Positions 8,609 through 17,461 of a stretch of DNA of 64,000 nt are shown here, piece by piece (within the stretch, counting starts at the first letter, position 1; every line of letters begins with the position of its first letter). The DNA is from Butyricimonas faecihominis. GTDB taxonomy: Bacteria; Bacteroidota; Bacteroidia; Bacteroidales; Marinifilaceae. The stretch lies in assembly GCF_033096445.1 (NCBI RefSeq), contig NZ_AP028155.1:3787880-3851879 (forward strand). The letters run 5' to 3'. The notes beneath the pieces were generated by a model. The model saw nothing but the letters and a program-made list of their open reading frames with translations. It was not told the origin of the DNA and searched no databases. A program made the translations under genes and the position numbers.

Positions 8609-9865
8609 ATGAAAAGGAAAGATTTTGAAGTGATGGCTCCGGTTGGTTCTTATGAATCTTTGGAGGCGGCTTTGCAGGCAGGAGCGAATTCTGTTTATTT
8701 TGGAGTGGAAGGATTGAATATGCGTTCCCGTTCATCGGCTAATTTCACGCTGGATGATCTGAGGAATATCGTGGAACGTTGTAACGTCCGGGAAGTGAAG
8801 ACTTATCTCACGGTGAATACGATTATATATAATAACGAGCTGGAGAAGATGCACCAAGTGATCGAGTGCGCCAAGGATGCTGGGGTGTCGGCGATTATTG
8901 CCTCGGATATTGCAGCGATTTTGTATGCCCGTTCGATAGGGGTAGAAGTGCATATCAGCACGCAATGTAATATTACCAATTACGAGGCGGTGAAGTTCTA
9001 TGCCCAATTTGCGGATGTCGTGGTGCTGGCGCGTGAACTGGATATGGATCAGGTGATGACGATTCATCGACAAATTGTTGAAAATGATTTGCGTGGTCCC
9101 AAGGGTGAATTGGTCCAGATCGAGATGTTCTCTCACGGGGCATTGTGCATGGCGGTTTCGGGTAAATGTTATTTAAGTCTCCACGAGATGAATGCTTCGG
9201 CAAACCGGGGGGCTTGTTACCAGATATGTCGGCGTTCTTATACGGTGAAAGATACCGAGAGTGATATAGAATTGGAGGTTGATGGGAAATATATCATGTC
9301 TCCTAAAGATTTGTGTACGATCGGTTTTATTAATAAAATGATCGATGCCGGGGTGCGGGTTTTCAAGATTGAGGGACGTGCCCGTCCGGCAGAATATGTG
9401 AAGACGGTTTGCGAGTGTTATGACGAGGCATTGAATGCTTATCTTGACGGGAGTTACGGGGCGGAGAAGATTGCGAATTGGAAAGAGCGATTGGCTACCG
9501 TGTTTAACCGGGGATTTTGGGATGGTTATTATCTGGGCCAGCGTTTGGGCGAGTGGAGTGAGGTGTACGGATCTAAAGCCACGAAAAAGAAGATTTGTAT
9601 CGGTAAAGTGACAAACTATTTCGGTAAATTGCAGGTCGGAGAATTTAAACTGGAATCTTATGATTTGAAAGTGGGAGAAGAAGTGATGATTGTCGGGCCG
9701 AACACGGGAGTGGTACAGATGATTGTCCCGGAGTTAAGGTTGGAGCTGGAACCTGTTGAGCAAGTGGGTAAAGGGGCTATTTTCTCCATGCCATGCGAAA
9801 CGAAATTGCGAAGGTCTGATAAATTATACAAGTTGGTGGATACAACGGAGGAGTTGATGCAATAA
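8609..9865 (+). CDS. U32 family protein, TrhP/YegQ-like tRNA hydroxylation factor
   Basis: 418 residues. The U32 family was named as peptidases, but characterised bacterial members of this size (TrhP/YegQ) are needed for 5-hydroxyuridine formation at tRNA position 34, with iron-sulfur cysteines. Seen here: the N-terminal APVGSYESLEAAL with ADxxYFG-like VYFGVEGLNMR, the HGALCMAVSGKC motif, and the SANRGACYQICRRSY motif with conserved Cys, then FKIEGRARPAEYV. The C-terminal 90 residues form a beta-barrel-like domain. The assignment to the tRNA role rests on family knowledge. The gene stands alone between its own promoter and a bidirectional terminator. Confidence 0.85.
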   Translation: MKRKDFEVMAPVGSYESLEAALQAGANSVYFGVEGLNMRSRSSANFTLDDLRNIVERCNVREVKTYLTVNTIIYNNELEKMHQVIECAKDAGVSAIIASDIAAILYARSIGVEVHISTQCNITNYEAVKFYAQFADVVVLARELDMDQVMTIHRQIVENDLRGPKGELVQIEMFSHGALCMAVSGKCYLSLHEMNASANRGACYQICRRSYTVKDTESDIELEVDGKYIMSPKDLCTIGFINKMIDAGVRVFKIEGRARPAEYVKTVCECYDEALNAYLDGSYGAEKIANWKERLATVFNRGFWDGYYLGQRLGEWSEVYGSKATKKKICIGKVTNYFGKLQVGEFKLESYDLKVGEEVMIVGPNTGVVQMIVPELRLELEPVEQVGKGAIFSMPCETKLRRSDKLYKLVDTTEELMQ

Positions 9866-9867
9866 AA

Positions 9868-9898
9868 AAATGCCGATTGTTAAATCGGCATTTCTTTT
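9868..9898. terminator. Bidirectional terminator
   Basis: A perfect 11-bp stem (AAATGCCGATT at 9868-9878, AATCGGCATTT at 9883-9893) with a 4-nt loop. T-rich tails lie on both strands, so it ends the U32 gene on the plus strand and the barrel gene on the minus strand. Confidence 0.88.
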
Positions 9899-9899
9899 A

Positions 9900-10694
9900 T
9901 TATTTTCTACTGAATTTAGGAAATCTAGGAGGTTTAATATCAAATAGATTATAGCTGATAACCACGGTACCTCTCATGTGTAACATACTATAATCAAAAT
10001 ATTGATTATTGCTTTTGAATATATCTTTGAATCCCCAAGAGAAACGAAGTCCAAGTTCGAAACGGGTTGAAAGTTTTCTTTCATATCCCATTAAGATTCC
10101 CAGATCCCAAGAGTCCAAAGAAGAATCAAAATCCATATCGTCCATATCATCTGGCATGATTGAATCAACTTTGTCTGGACCTCCGGTTCCGATGTACCCT
10201 TTCTCCGGATCGATTACAAATGAACTCTTCATTACCCAAGCGAAATAGGGACCTAATAGAAGTCGGTCTTTCCCGTTACGTAGAGTATATTTCGTGTACA
10301 CGGGGATCTCAAGCATGGTAAAATCCATGTGCATTTCTGCCGATCCTGAGAAGTATTGAACAAGTTCTTTGTCTTGATAGCGTTGATTTTCGACCCTCGC
10401 ATCAGCATTCATGGTGATCGTTTTATACGTGAGTTCCGTACCTAGAGACCAGCGGGAAGTGATGGGAAAAGATAGTTTAGCACCTAACGATAAATTCAAT
10501 TTGGGATAAGGGTTGAATGTTTCGGGTATATGTTTGAACGGGAACGGTACGGCTCCACCAATATCCGTACCCAACTGAACTCCTAATGCAAATCGATAAT
10601 CGACAGAATCTGTTTTCCGTACCTTCTCTTGTCCTTGTACGGAGGATGCTCCACAGATTAAAAATATGAGTGTATATATGATGTAATATTTCAT
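9900..10694 (-). CDS. Outer-membrane beta-barrel protein (PorT-like)
   Basis: 264 residues with a clear N-terminal signal peptide (ending near VQGQ). The rest alternates polar and aromatic residues in barrel-strand fashion (SLGTELTYKTITM, LLLGPYFAWVMKSSF, FELGLRFSWGFKDIF), as in the outer-membrane barrel families OMP_b-brl/PorT of Bacteroidota. The exact role is unknown. It starts 11 bp after the PCMD lipoprotein gene, so both are one operon and may form a surface complex. Confidence 0.7.
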   Translation of the reverse strand: MKYYIIYTLIFLICGASSVQGQEKVRKTDSVDYRFALGVQLGTDIGGAVPFPFKHIPETFNPYPKLNLSLGAKLSFPITSRWSLGTELTYKTITMNADARVENQRYQDKELVQYFSGSAEMHMDFTMLEIPVYTKYTLRNGKDRLLLGPYFAWVMKSSFVIDPEKGYIGTGGPDKVDSIMPDDMDDMDFDSSLDSWDLGILMGYERKLSTRFELGLRFSWGFKDIFKSNNQYFDYSMLHMRGTVVISYNLFDIKPPRFPKFSRK

Positions 10695-10705
10695 GTTGCA
10701 ATGAT

Positions 10706-12067
10706 TTAATAAATCAGTTTGACGTCATCTACTTCCATAGTACTACCCGGAGCTCCTAAGAATATATCCCCGCTTTTGCTGGAACTGAACACGATAACAA
10801 TGTGTGTAGGAATATCGGTTTGGTTCGTGTATACAACCGGGATATTGTAATGAGCCCAGTTCCGGTATTTCGTTTCTTTTCCATCAAAAAGGATTTCTCC
10901 TCTTCCGAGAACTTCAACACCATCTGCAGGTCTTCCATGGTATTCGAATGCCCCTTCTCCTGTCCAACGAATAATTTCGACAAAAGCTTGTCCGACATCC
11001 ACGCCTTCGCGATCTTCGATAGAGTATTTTGAACCACTTTTAACCGCTTGTTTTAATTGTGGACCAGGTTCATATTTGGCATCAAATTCGATGGATTTAA
11101 TTCTTACTGTGTGAGGGATTCCAAAATGAGTCATGGATCGAGGATCATTAAGTGCCCCAACATCAAATTTGAAACATCCGGTGTACATACTTCCTGCTGC
11201 AATTAACTTACCGAAAATGAGCGCATTTTGTTCGTTTGTCGTCATCTTGGCAGCATAGCCTCCATTGTGTTCAACAGGGCGAGTTCCTTGCACGAAGTAA
11301 TTGTTTGCAGTTGCCCAACCTTTTCCGTATCCCGGTACGGGGTCAATAGTTTCTTCATTTAAATTAATATCGTTTCCGAATTTCCCCCATGATTCAAAGT
11401 CCGAATTTGGGATTTGTAAAAGGGCTCCGAATTGAATCTTCCATGTCCGACGAGTTTGTCTGTCAGCGGAAACAACCGTGATTTCTTTTATGTCCTCAAA
11501 ACTTTGAAACGTTAATTCTTCTCCTTCCGTGTAACCTTCAAAAGTAGCATCCTCTGATAACCGGATTGTAGGTTTTATTGTAACCGGGAAACCGGGATCT
11601 AACACGGAGATATTGACTATTTTGCTCCAGGGATTGATTGTAATTGTCATTTTTTCAGAATCCTCGAATTTGAATTGTAGAATATCTGCTCCGGTATCCA
11701 TTGCTTCCAAACTGATAGAATATGGATGAACGAATCCACTTTCTGCTATAAGGAAAAAGTTGATAGTAGATTCTCCTCCATTAAATACAATATCTTGGCC
11801 TTTCACGTAATTACCAAGAACTTTATGGGTTGTTGAACTTGTTTCTAAAACAGTTTGGAGTGTTAAAGGAAATAAATTATCTTCCGGAACGACTGGTATA
11901 ATAATAGACTTGTCATTGCGATAGATTTCTCCTAGTTCGGCTGTCGTTGGGGTGTATGATGTGATTTCAAAACGCTCAATACTCGCATCATCACTCAAGT
12001 CTTTTACTTTCTCGCACGAGCTTAGTAATCCCACGGCAAATAAAAGAATCCAATAATATTTTCTCAT
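10706..12067 (-). CDS. Lipoprotein with C-terminal PCMD-type domain
   Basis: 453 residues. The lipoprotein signal ends in LLSSC near residue 18. Two immunoglobulin-like stretches probably fill residues 30-215. The C-terminal half (from IPNSDFESWG) resembles the 'putative carbohydrate metabolism domain' (PCMD, PF13201) of Bacteroidota surface lipoproteins: GYGKGWATANNYFV, GYAAKM, and a final EVDDVKLIY. That domain has a jelly-roll, carbohydrate-binding-like fold, though no activity is proven. It is likely on the cell surface and cotranscribed with the downstream barrel. Confidence 0.7.
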   Translation of the reverse strand: MRKYYWILLFAVGLLSSCEKVKDLSDDASIERFEITSYTPTTAELGEIYRNDKSIIIPVVPEDNLFPLTLQTVLETSSTTHKVLGNYVKGQDIVFNGGESTINFFLIAESGFVHPYSISLEAMDTGADILQFKFEDSEKMTITINPWSKIVNISVLDPGFPVTIKPTIRLSEDATFEGYTEGEELTFQSFEDIKEITVVSADRQTRRTWKIQFGALLQIPNSDFESWGKFGNDINLNEETIDPVPGYGKGWATANNYFVQGTRPVEHNGGYAAKMTTNEQNALIFGKLIAAGSMYTGCFKFDVGALNDPRSMTHFGIPHTVRIKSIEFDAKYEPGPQLKQAVKSGSKYSIEDREGVDVGQAFVEIIRWTGEGAFEYHGRPADGVEVLGRGEILFDGKETKYRNWAHYNIPVVYTNQTDIPTHIVIVFSSSKSGDIFLGAPGSTMEVDDVKLIY

Positions 12068-12122
12068 AAAAATTTATTTTTCGTAATAATCAGCAATTTT
12101 CATGCCATCTATATAGATACGG

Positions 12123-12159
12123 AAATAACGACAAACGGGTTATCCGGTTGTCGTTATTT
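12123..12159 (-). terminator. Hairpin at the yfhO-type gene end
   Basis: A perfect 12-bp stem (AAATAACGACAA at 12123-12134, TTGTCGTTATTT at 12148-12159) covers the first base of the stop codon position of the upstream minus-strand gene. On the minus strand it is followed only by a short T tract, so it is a probable but not strong terminator before the PCMD operon. Confidence 0.55.
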
Positions 12160-14642
12160 TATTGGTAGTTAATCTTTTTTTTATAATAACGAATAATATA
12201 AAATACAATACATCCTAATAACGCAAGTAGTAATATGCCGGAACTTATCGCTGATATTTTAGCTCCCATAAAGTAGGATTGTGGTTTATACTCGAACGTG
12301 ATCACGTGTTCTCCGGCAGGAACGATCATAGCTCGTAAAATATAGTCAGCCCGGAATAATTCACTCGGTTGGCCATCCACGTAAACATTCCAGCCTTTCG
12401 GGTAATATACTTCACTGAAAACGGCGAGTTGTTCATCGGTGGCGGAAGTTTTATACTCCAATTTATTCGGAGCGTAAGATGTCAGTTGAATGGTGGCATT
12501 TCCGTCGAAATTGAATCCCTTGTCTTGGATAATAGATTGGAATTCTTTGTTGATAACGGCAGATTCTTTCGGGTCGATTTGTTTCAACGTGATAATTTCA
12601 TCATCCGGAGTGTCAACTAACTCGTAATCTTTAACAAACCATGCATTCCCGTACGCGAAACGATTATTGATAGGTGCCGAGTTCGGATCAATGATAATGT
12701 ATTTCGCATTCAGCATATTTAGTGCTTTTTGCTGGGAAAGGCTTCCCTCGATAGAAGAAAGTGTCGGTGATTGCTTTAATGCGTTCCCGAGATTCTGTAT
12801 TTCGGGAATGATAAAGTAATCAATCATGTCTTGATAGCGTTGTAATTTTGCGGCACTGTAGCCCCCGATGGTTTTGTGGAAATAACTGGTATGGGAATCG
12901 TTAAACACGTCTACGGATAAATCCAACACCCGGTAATTAGGATCTTTATCGGTCAAAATAGCATTATCTGCGGGGCGTAATTTATACTGGCTATTGAATT
13001 CTCGTTGTGTAACGAAATGGTCATTGTTCAAATAACGTTTGTCCACGGTCCACATATCTGCAAGAACCAGCAGCCCCATGATTATAGCAACTTGGGTTAC
13101 TTTTAGCTTTTGAATTACCCATGCCCAGATAACGGCTCCTGCCAATAATATAAAAGCCAATGAACGGAAAGCATCGGTGCGGAGTAAAGATTCTCGTTCT
13201 GCGGGTAGATATTGTTGCAACCATTCGGCTTGTGCATCAATGGGAGCGGAGAAATTTCCGGCAAGCCCGGGAATCAAGGCGAATAAAGCACAAATTCCGG
13301 CTGTAATACCAAGAGATATTTTCAATGCTTTAACAAGAACTTGGCGTTCAAAACAGCCATTAAGAATTTTGTTCAGCGTGTATATGCCTAATAACGGGAT
13401 GGTCACTTGCAGTACAACCAGCATCATCGAAGGTACTCTGAATTTATTGTACAAAGGAACATAATCATAGAAGAAACTTGATAATGCCATGAAATGACGT
13501 CCCCAACCCAAGAACAGGGCTAATAGGGATATACCCACGATCCACCATTTCATGGGGCCTTTTATCAAGATTAATCCTAGTACGAATAAGAAAATAGCGA
13601 TAGCTCCCATGTACATCGGTCCAGCTGTAAATGCTTGAGGTCCCCAGTATAAAGGCATTTGCTTGATCATTTGATCAGCATTCTGGGCTCCCGCACTCTT
13701 TAAGAATTTGTAAGTCTCCGAGTTTTTGCTTAATGCCCCGGCAGAGGCTCCTCCTTTAAAGTTCGGGATCAACAGATTCAGGGATTCATCTATCCCGTAA
13801 CTCCATGCTGTCGCGTATTCTTTATCCAAACCGCCTTTGGTTTGGTTCTTTTGATTTAAAGTTAATTCCGAACCACCACGCATGGTATATTTACCATATT
13901 CCCATGTCGGCCATAAATGGTTCACATTTGTAGCCCCGGCCAGTCCGGCAGCGACAATTAACAATATGGTTGTTTTCAAGAATGACGGTAGAGCCTTTTG
14001 TTTTATAGCCGTGTATAATTGAGCTACACCGTAGAATATCGTAATAAATGCCAGATAGAATGTGATTTGCGGGTGATTGGCCATAATCTCGAAAGAGAGC
14101 GTGATGCCAAACAGCACGGCTCCCAGCCATCGGTTCTTTCGAAAGGCATAAACAAGTGCCGCGAGAACAGCAGGCATAAGGGCGATAGCGGTCATTTTGG
14201 CATTATGTCCTACTTGAATGATTTGGAAATTATAAGAACAGAGTCCGAATGCCAAAGCACCAACAATGGACAACCAAGGATTGACTCCAAATGCCAGCAT
14301 AAGAAAGTAAAAACTGATAAAGCCTAGGATTAAATCGGCTGCAGGCCGAGGACCAACGAATAGAAATTCGTAAATATTTTCCAGATAGTTTCCCTTGTAA
14401 TAGGTACTGATCATGGTTGTGGGCATTCCACTGAACATGGAATTTGTCCAAAGCGGTTCTTCTCCGTTATTTGCGGCCCGGTAATCTATCGTTTCTTTGG
14501 CGGCACCCACGAAAGAGGAGACATCCGATTGATTGACAACCTTTCCTTGTAACGTGGGATAGAAATATATAAAACCGATCAGGATCAATAATATAATTGC
14601 AAATAAATGGGGATAGAATGCTTTCAGTTTTAGCTGTTTCAT
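12159..14642 (-). CDS. YfhO family integral membrane protein
   Basis: 827 residues with about twelve membrane segments through residue 530, then a soluble region of about 250 residues and a final membrane helix (ISSGILLLALLGCIVFYII). This matches the YfhO family, whose Gram-positive members act in glycosylation of lipoteichoic acid or glycolipids as GT-C-like enzymes. The N-terminal loop has SDVSSF and the segment NSMFSGMPTTM typical of the family. It sits next to the polysaccharide locus, read divergently from the first glycosyltransferase, so a role in sugar transfer at the membrane is a fair inference. A -7-like TATTTTTG is on the minus strand at 14678-14685. Confidence 0.8.
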   Translation of the reverse strand: MKQLKLKAFYPHLFAIILLILIGFIYFYPTLQGKVVNQSDVSSFVGAAKETIDYRAANNGEEPLWTNSMFSGMPTTMISTYYKGNYLENIYEFLFVGPRPAADLILGFISFYFLMLAFGVNPWLSIVGALAFGLCSYNFQIIQVGHNAKMTAIALMPAVLAALVYAFRKNRWLGAVLFGITLSFEIMANHPQITFYLAFITIFYGVAQLYTAIKQKALPSFLKTTILLIVAAGLAGATNVNHLWPTWEYGKYTMRGGSELTLNQKNQTKGGLDKEYATAWSYGIDESLNLLIPNFKGGASAGALSKNSETYKFLKSAGAQNADQMIKQMPLYWGPQAFTAGPMYMGAIAIFLFVLGLILIKGPMKWWIVGISLLALFLGWGRHFMALSSFFYDYVPLYNKFRVPSMMLVVLQVTIPLLGIYTLNKILNGCFERQVLVKALKISLGITAGICALFALIPGLAGNFSAPIDAQAEWLQQYLPAERESLLRTDAFRSLAFILLAGAVIWAWVIQKLKVTQVAIIMGLLVLADMWTVDKRYLNNDHFVTQREFNSQYKLRPADNAILTDKDPNYRVLDLSVDVFNDSHTSYFHKTIGGYSAAKLQRYQDMIDYFIIPEIQNLGNALKQSPTLSSIEGSLSQQKALNMLNAKYIIIDPNSAPINNRFAYGNAWFVKDYELVDTPDDEIITLKQIDPKESAVINKEFQSIIQDKGFNFDGNATIQLTSYAPNKLEYKTSATDEQLAVFSEVYYPKGWNVYVDGQPSELFRADYILRAMIVPAGEHVITFEYKPQSYFMGAKISAISSGILLLALLGCIVFYIIRYYKKKINYQ

Positions 14643-14704
14643 TTTGAATCTTTTTTAAGGCCATGTTTATTCGTCGACAAAAATAAAAAATATAATATGA
14701 AATC

Positions 14705-14735
14705 TTTACTACTCGATGAATAATTGCTATTTTTG
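14705..14735 (+). promoter_or_regulatory. Promoter of the plus-strand polysaccharide operon
   Basis: TTTA (14705-14708), 19 bp, TATTTTTG (14728-14735), 18 bp before the first glycosyltransferase start. It lies in a 111-bp divergent region shared with the yfhO-type gene. Confidence 0.6.
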
Positions 14736-14753
14736 TTTATCAAGAATTGAATT

Positions 14754-15881
14754 ATGAAAGTGTTCATGTTATCAAATCCCGCCGCGATACATACTCAACG
14801 TTGGGTAAGTGCGTTGGCTAAGCGGGGAGTGGAGATTATGTTATACAGTTTTTATCCTTGTGAAAAGGTTGACTATTATAGGGGGATTAAGCATGTACAG
14901 GTAAAATCGTTCTGGCAATCACGTGATAGTAAAGGGATCAAGGGGTTTATTTTAGTCAAATTGTTTACTTATTACCGGGCGTTGATAAAAGACATCAGAA
15001 ATTCCATTCAAACATTTCATCCGGATATCGTTCATGCTCACTATTTATCGGATAATGGTTTATTCGGGGCGTTGGCGGGTTTTCATCCTTTCGTCGTTTC
15101 GGCATGGGGAACAGATGTATATGACTATCCCCGGCGTTCATGGAGCAGGGCTTGTGTGATTAAATATATACTGAAAAAGGCGGATCGGGTTTTGTCTACA
15201 AGTCATGTGATGGCCCGGGAACTTGCAAGATATACGGATAAAAAACAAATTCCTGTTACCCCATTTGGCGTGGATATGAGATTGTTCAAGAGATTTCCAA
15301 AAAAGCATCAAGAGACAGATGGATTCGTGTTTGGTATTGTGAAAACTTTGGAATATGGGTATGGGATAGATACGTTGATTGATGCTTTTGCTCTGTTGTG
15401 TAAACGGCGACCAGATCTGAACTTGTGTTTGCGGATCGTGGGAGAGGGAAGTGAGAGAGAAAAATTACAGTTACAGGCAATAAATTTGGGGCTGGCAGAA
15501 AAAATCGTATTTGAAGGAAAGGTAGTACATGATCATTTGCCGGAAGTCATCAGTTCTTTTGATGTATTCGTGGCGCTTTCCCGGGTTGAAAGTTTTGGGG
15601 TTGCTGTAGTGGAGGCAATGGCCGTGGGCTGTCCTGTTGTTGTATCAGATGCTCCGGGATTCACCGAAATCGTGAAATCGGGAGAGTCCGGCCTTATCGT
15701 TGAACGTGAGAATCCACAACAAGCATCAGAGGCCATGGAAACCCTAGTAAATGATGAAACATTGCGGGTTACCTTGGCTCAAAATGGAGAAAAGAGGGTT
15801 CGGGAATTATATGATTGGGATAAGAATGTGGAAAATATGATAGAAATATATCAAGAAATCATGGAGGGAAGAAATGTTTAA
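14754..15881 (+). CDS. Glycosyltransferase family 4
   Basis: 375 residues. The first domain starts with KVFMLSNPAAIHTQRWVSALAKRG and has DIVHAHYLSDNG and VSAWGTDVYDYP. The GT-B C-domain shows LRIVGEGSEREKL and the catalytic/nucleotide-binding ESFGVAVVEAMAVGCPVV with the E-x7-E pattern. It should transfer a sugar from a nucleotide donor to a lipid-linked acceptor at the cytoplasmic face. The acceptor and donor cannot be read from sequence. It overlaps the flippase gene by 8 bp. Confidence 0.9.
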   Translation: MKVFMLSNPAAIHTQRWVSALAKRGVEIMLYSFYPCEKVDYYRGIKHVQVKSFWQSRDSKGIKGFILVKLFTYYRALIKDIRNSIQTFHPDIVHAHYLSDNGLFGALAGFHPFVVSAWGTDVYDYPRRSWSRACVIKYILKKADRVLSTSHVMARELARYTDKKQIPVTPFGVDMRLFKRFPKKHQETDGFVFGIVKTLEYGYGIDTLIDAFALLCKRRPDLNLCLRIVGEGSEREKLQLQAINLGLAEKIVFEGKVVHDHLPEVISSFDVFVALSRVESFGVAVVEAMAVGCPVVVSDAPGFTEIVKSGESGLIVERENPQQASEAMETLVNDETLRVTLAQNGEKRVRELYDWDKNVENMIEIYQEIMEGRNV

Positions 15882-17403
15882 AGATATAAAGCAAGTCATG
15901 AAAGATTCGGTACTTTATGGTATCGGAAATGTGGCCGTTAAGCTTGTCGGTTTTATTCTGATTCCCCTTTATACGGATGCCGAATATTTCTCTACTGCTG
16001 ATTACGGGTTGATGGGGTTATTGGAGGTGACTTCACAAATTTTGATAGCGGTGATGGGACTTTCTTTATATTCCGGGTTGATTCGCTGGTATTGGGATGC
16101 CGAATATCGGGATAAACAAAAGACTATTTTTTTCACGACATTGTTATTTACGATATTGACTTCTTTGTGTATCGGGAGTGTGTTGTGGTTAAATGTTGGT
16201 GAGTTATCGGCATTACTGGTACAGCAAGAAGGGTATTCTTTGGGAGGGGAACTTCCATATATTCTTCAATTACTGATATTGACTTCTATGTTGGGGGCAG
16301 TTGTTGAAGTTCCACAAAATTTATTGCGTTTACAACGTAAGCCTATCTATTATTCGTTAACGAATATCGTAAGATTGTTTGCAACATTAGTTCTGACGAT
16401 TTATTTTACAATTTCTTTACATCGGGGAGTATCGGGAGTGTATGAGGCGCAATTAGTCGGTATCGTTATACAATTACTTATGGTATTGCCATTGGTTATT
16501 AAGAACAGTTCTTGTCGAGTAGACCGAAAGTGTACAATACAATTGCTGGCATATAGTTATCCGTTAGTTTTTCCCGCCATAGTAGGAAGTTTACTTACTG
16601 TTTTTGACCGTTATATAATAAATCATTTTCAAGGATTGGATGATGTCGGTTTCTATAGTTTGGGATATAAAGTAGGGAATACTCTTAAAGTTTTTATCGT
16701 GACATCCGTGCAATTGGCTTTAACGCCTTTGTTGATGAAGAAAATGAATGATCCGGATAATAAACGATTTTATTCAAAAGTGTTGACTTATTTTTCTTTT
16801 GGTTTGATGTTTTGTGCTTTAGGGTTGAATCTGTTTTCGCGGGAGGGAATCGTTTGGGTGACAACTAATCCGGATTATATAGAGGCGCTTTACGTCATAC
16901 CTTTCGTGACCTATGCTATTTTTTTCAGTATGATGCGGGAATGTTGCATGATCGGGTTGCAAATTATGAAGAAGACTAAAATTATAAGTTATGTTATAGT
17001 TGGTATTACCATATTGAATTTCTTCTTGAATATGCTACTGGTGCCTTCAATGGGAATGTACGGGGCGGCTTTGTCTACAATGATAGTTCATCTAATCTCG
17101 TGGTTGGCATGTTATATATTTGCTCAACGGTATTACCCTATTCCCTATGAATTGTCGAAAGTGGGGAAGGTGCTTGTTGTGGGAACAATATTATACCTGA
17201 TCGGTATATTATTTAATGAAACAGCTATTGGGATAAGTGTATTGGTGAAATTGGTTATTTTGGCCGGGTACCCGTTTTTGTTGTATAAATGGCATTTTTA
17301 CGATAAGGATGAGTGGAATAACTTGAAAGGTGCTTGGAAGAAATGGTCTGATCTGAGGCGTTTGAAAGAGAATGTGAAAAATGTTAAATACCGAGAGTCA
17401 TAG
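15874..17403 (+). CDS. Polysaccharide flippase (Wzx/MVF-type)
   Basis: 509 residues with about 14 membrane helices, the pattern of oligosaccharide flippases that move lipid-linked repeat units across the inner membrane. The N-terminal DSVLYGIGNVAVKLVGFILIPLYT and the conserved ADYGLMGLLE are typical. It overlaps the preceding GT4 by 8 bp. No polymerase gene is recognisable nearby, so how the flipped units are used is unclear. Confidence 0.88.
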   Translation: MFKDIKQVMKDSVLYGIGNVAVKLVGFILIPLYTDAEYFSTADYGLMGLLEVTSQILIAVMGLSLYSGLIRWYWDAEYRDKQKTIFFTTLLFTILTSLCIGSVLWLNVGELSALLVQQEGYSLGGELPYILQLLILTSMLGAVVEVPQNLLRLQRKPIYYSLTNIVRLFATLVLTIYFTISLHRGVSGVYEAQLVGIVIQLLMVLPLVIKNSSCRVDRKCTIQLLAYSYPLVFPAIVGSLLTVFDRYIINHFQGLDDVGFYSLGYKVGNTLKVFIVTSVQLALTPLLMKKMNDPDNKRFYSKVLTYFSFGLMFCALGLNLFSREGIVWVTTNPDYIEALYVIPFVTYAIFFSMMRECCMIGLQIMKKTKIISYVIVGITILNFFLNMLLVPSMGMYGAALSTMIVHLISWLACYIFAQRYYPIPYELSKVGKVLVVGTILYLIGILFNETAIGISVLVKLVILAGYPFLLYKWHFYDKDEWNNLKGAWKKWSDLRRLKENVKNVKYRES

Positions 17404-17409
17404 GACGAT

Positions 17410-17440
17410 TTTTCATGTTGGGTGAAATTAATTATATTTG
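17410..17440 (+). promoter_or_regulatory. Internal promoter before the asparagine-synthase-like gene
   Basis: TTTT (17410-17413), 19 bp, TATATTTG (17433-17440), 22 bp before the start at 17462. It could express the last two genes of the plus operon separately. Confidence 0.55.
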
Positions 17441-17461
17441 TAAGAATCTTAAAATGGACAA

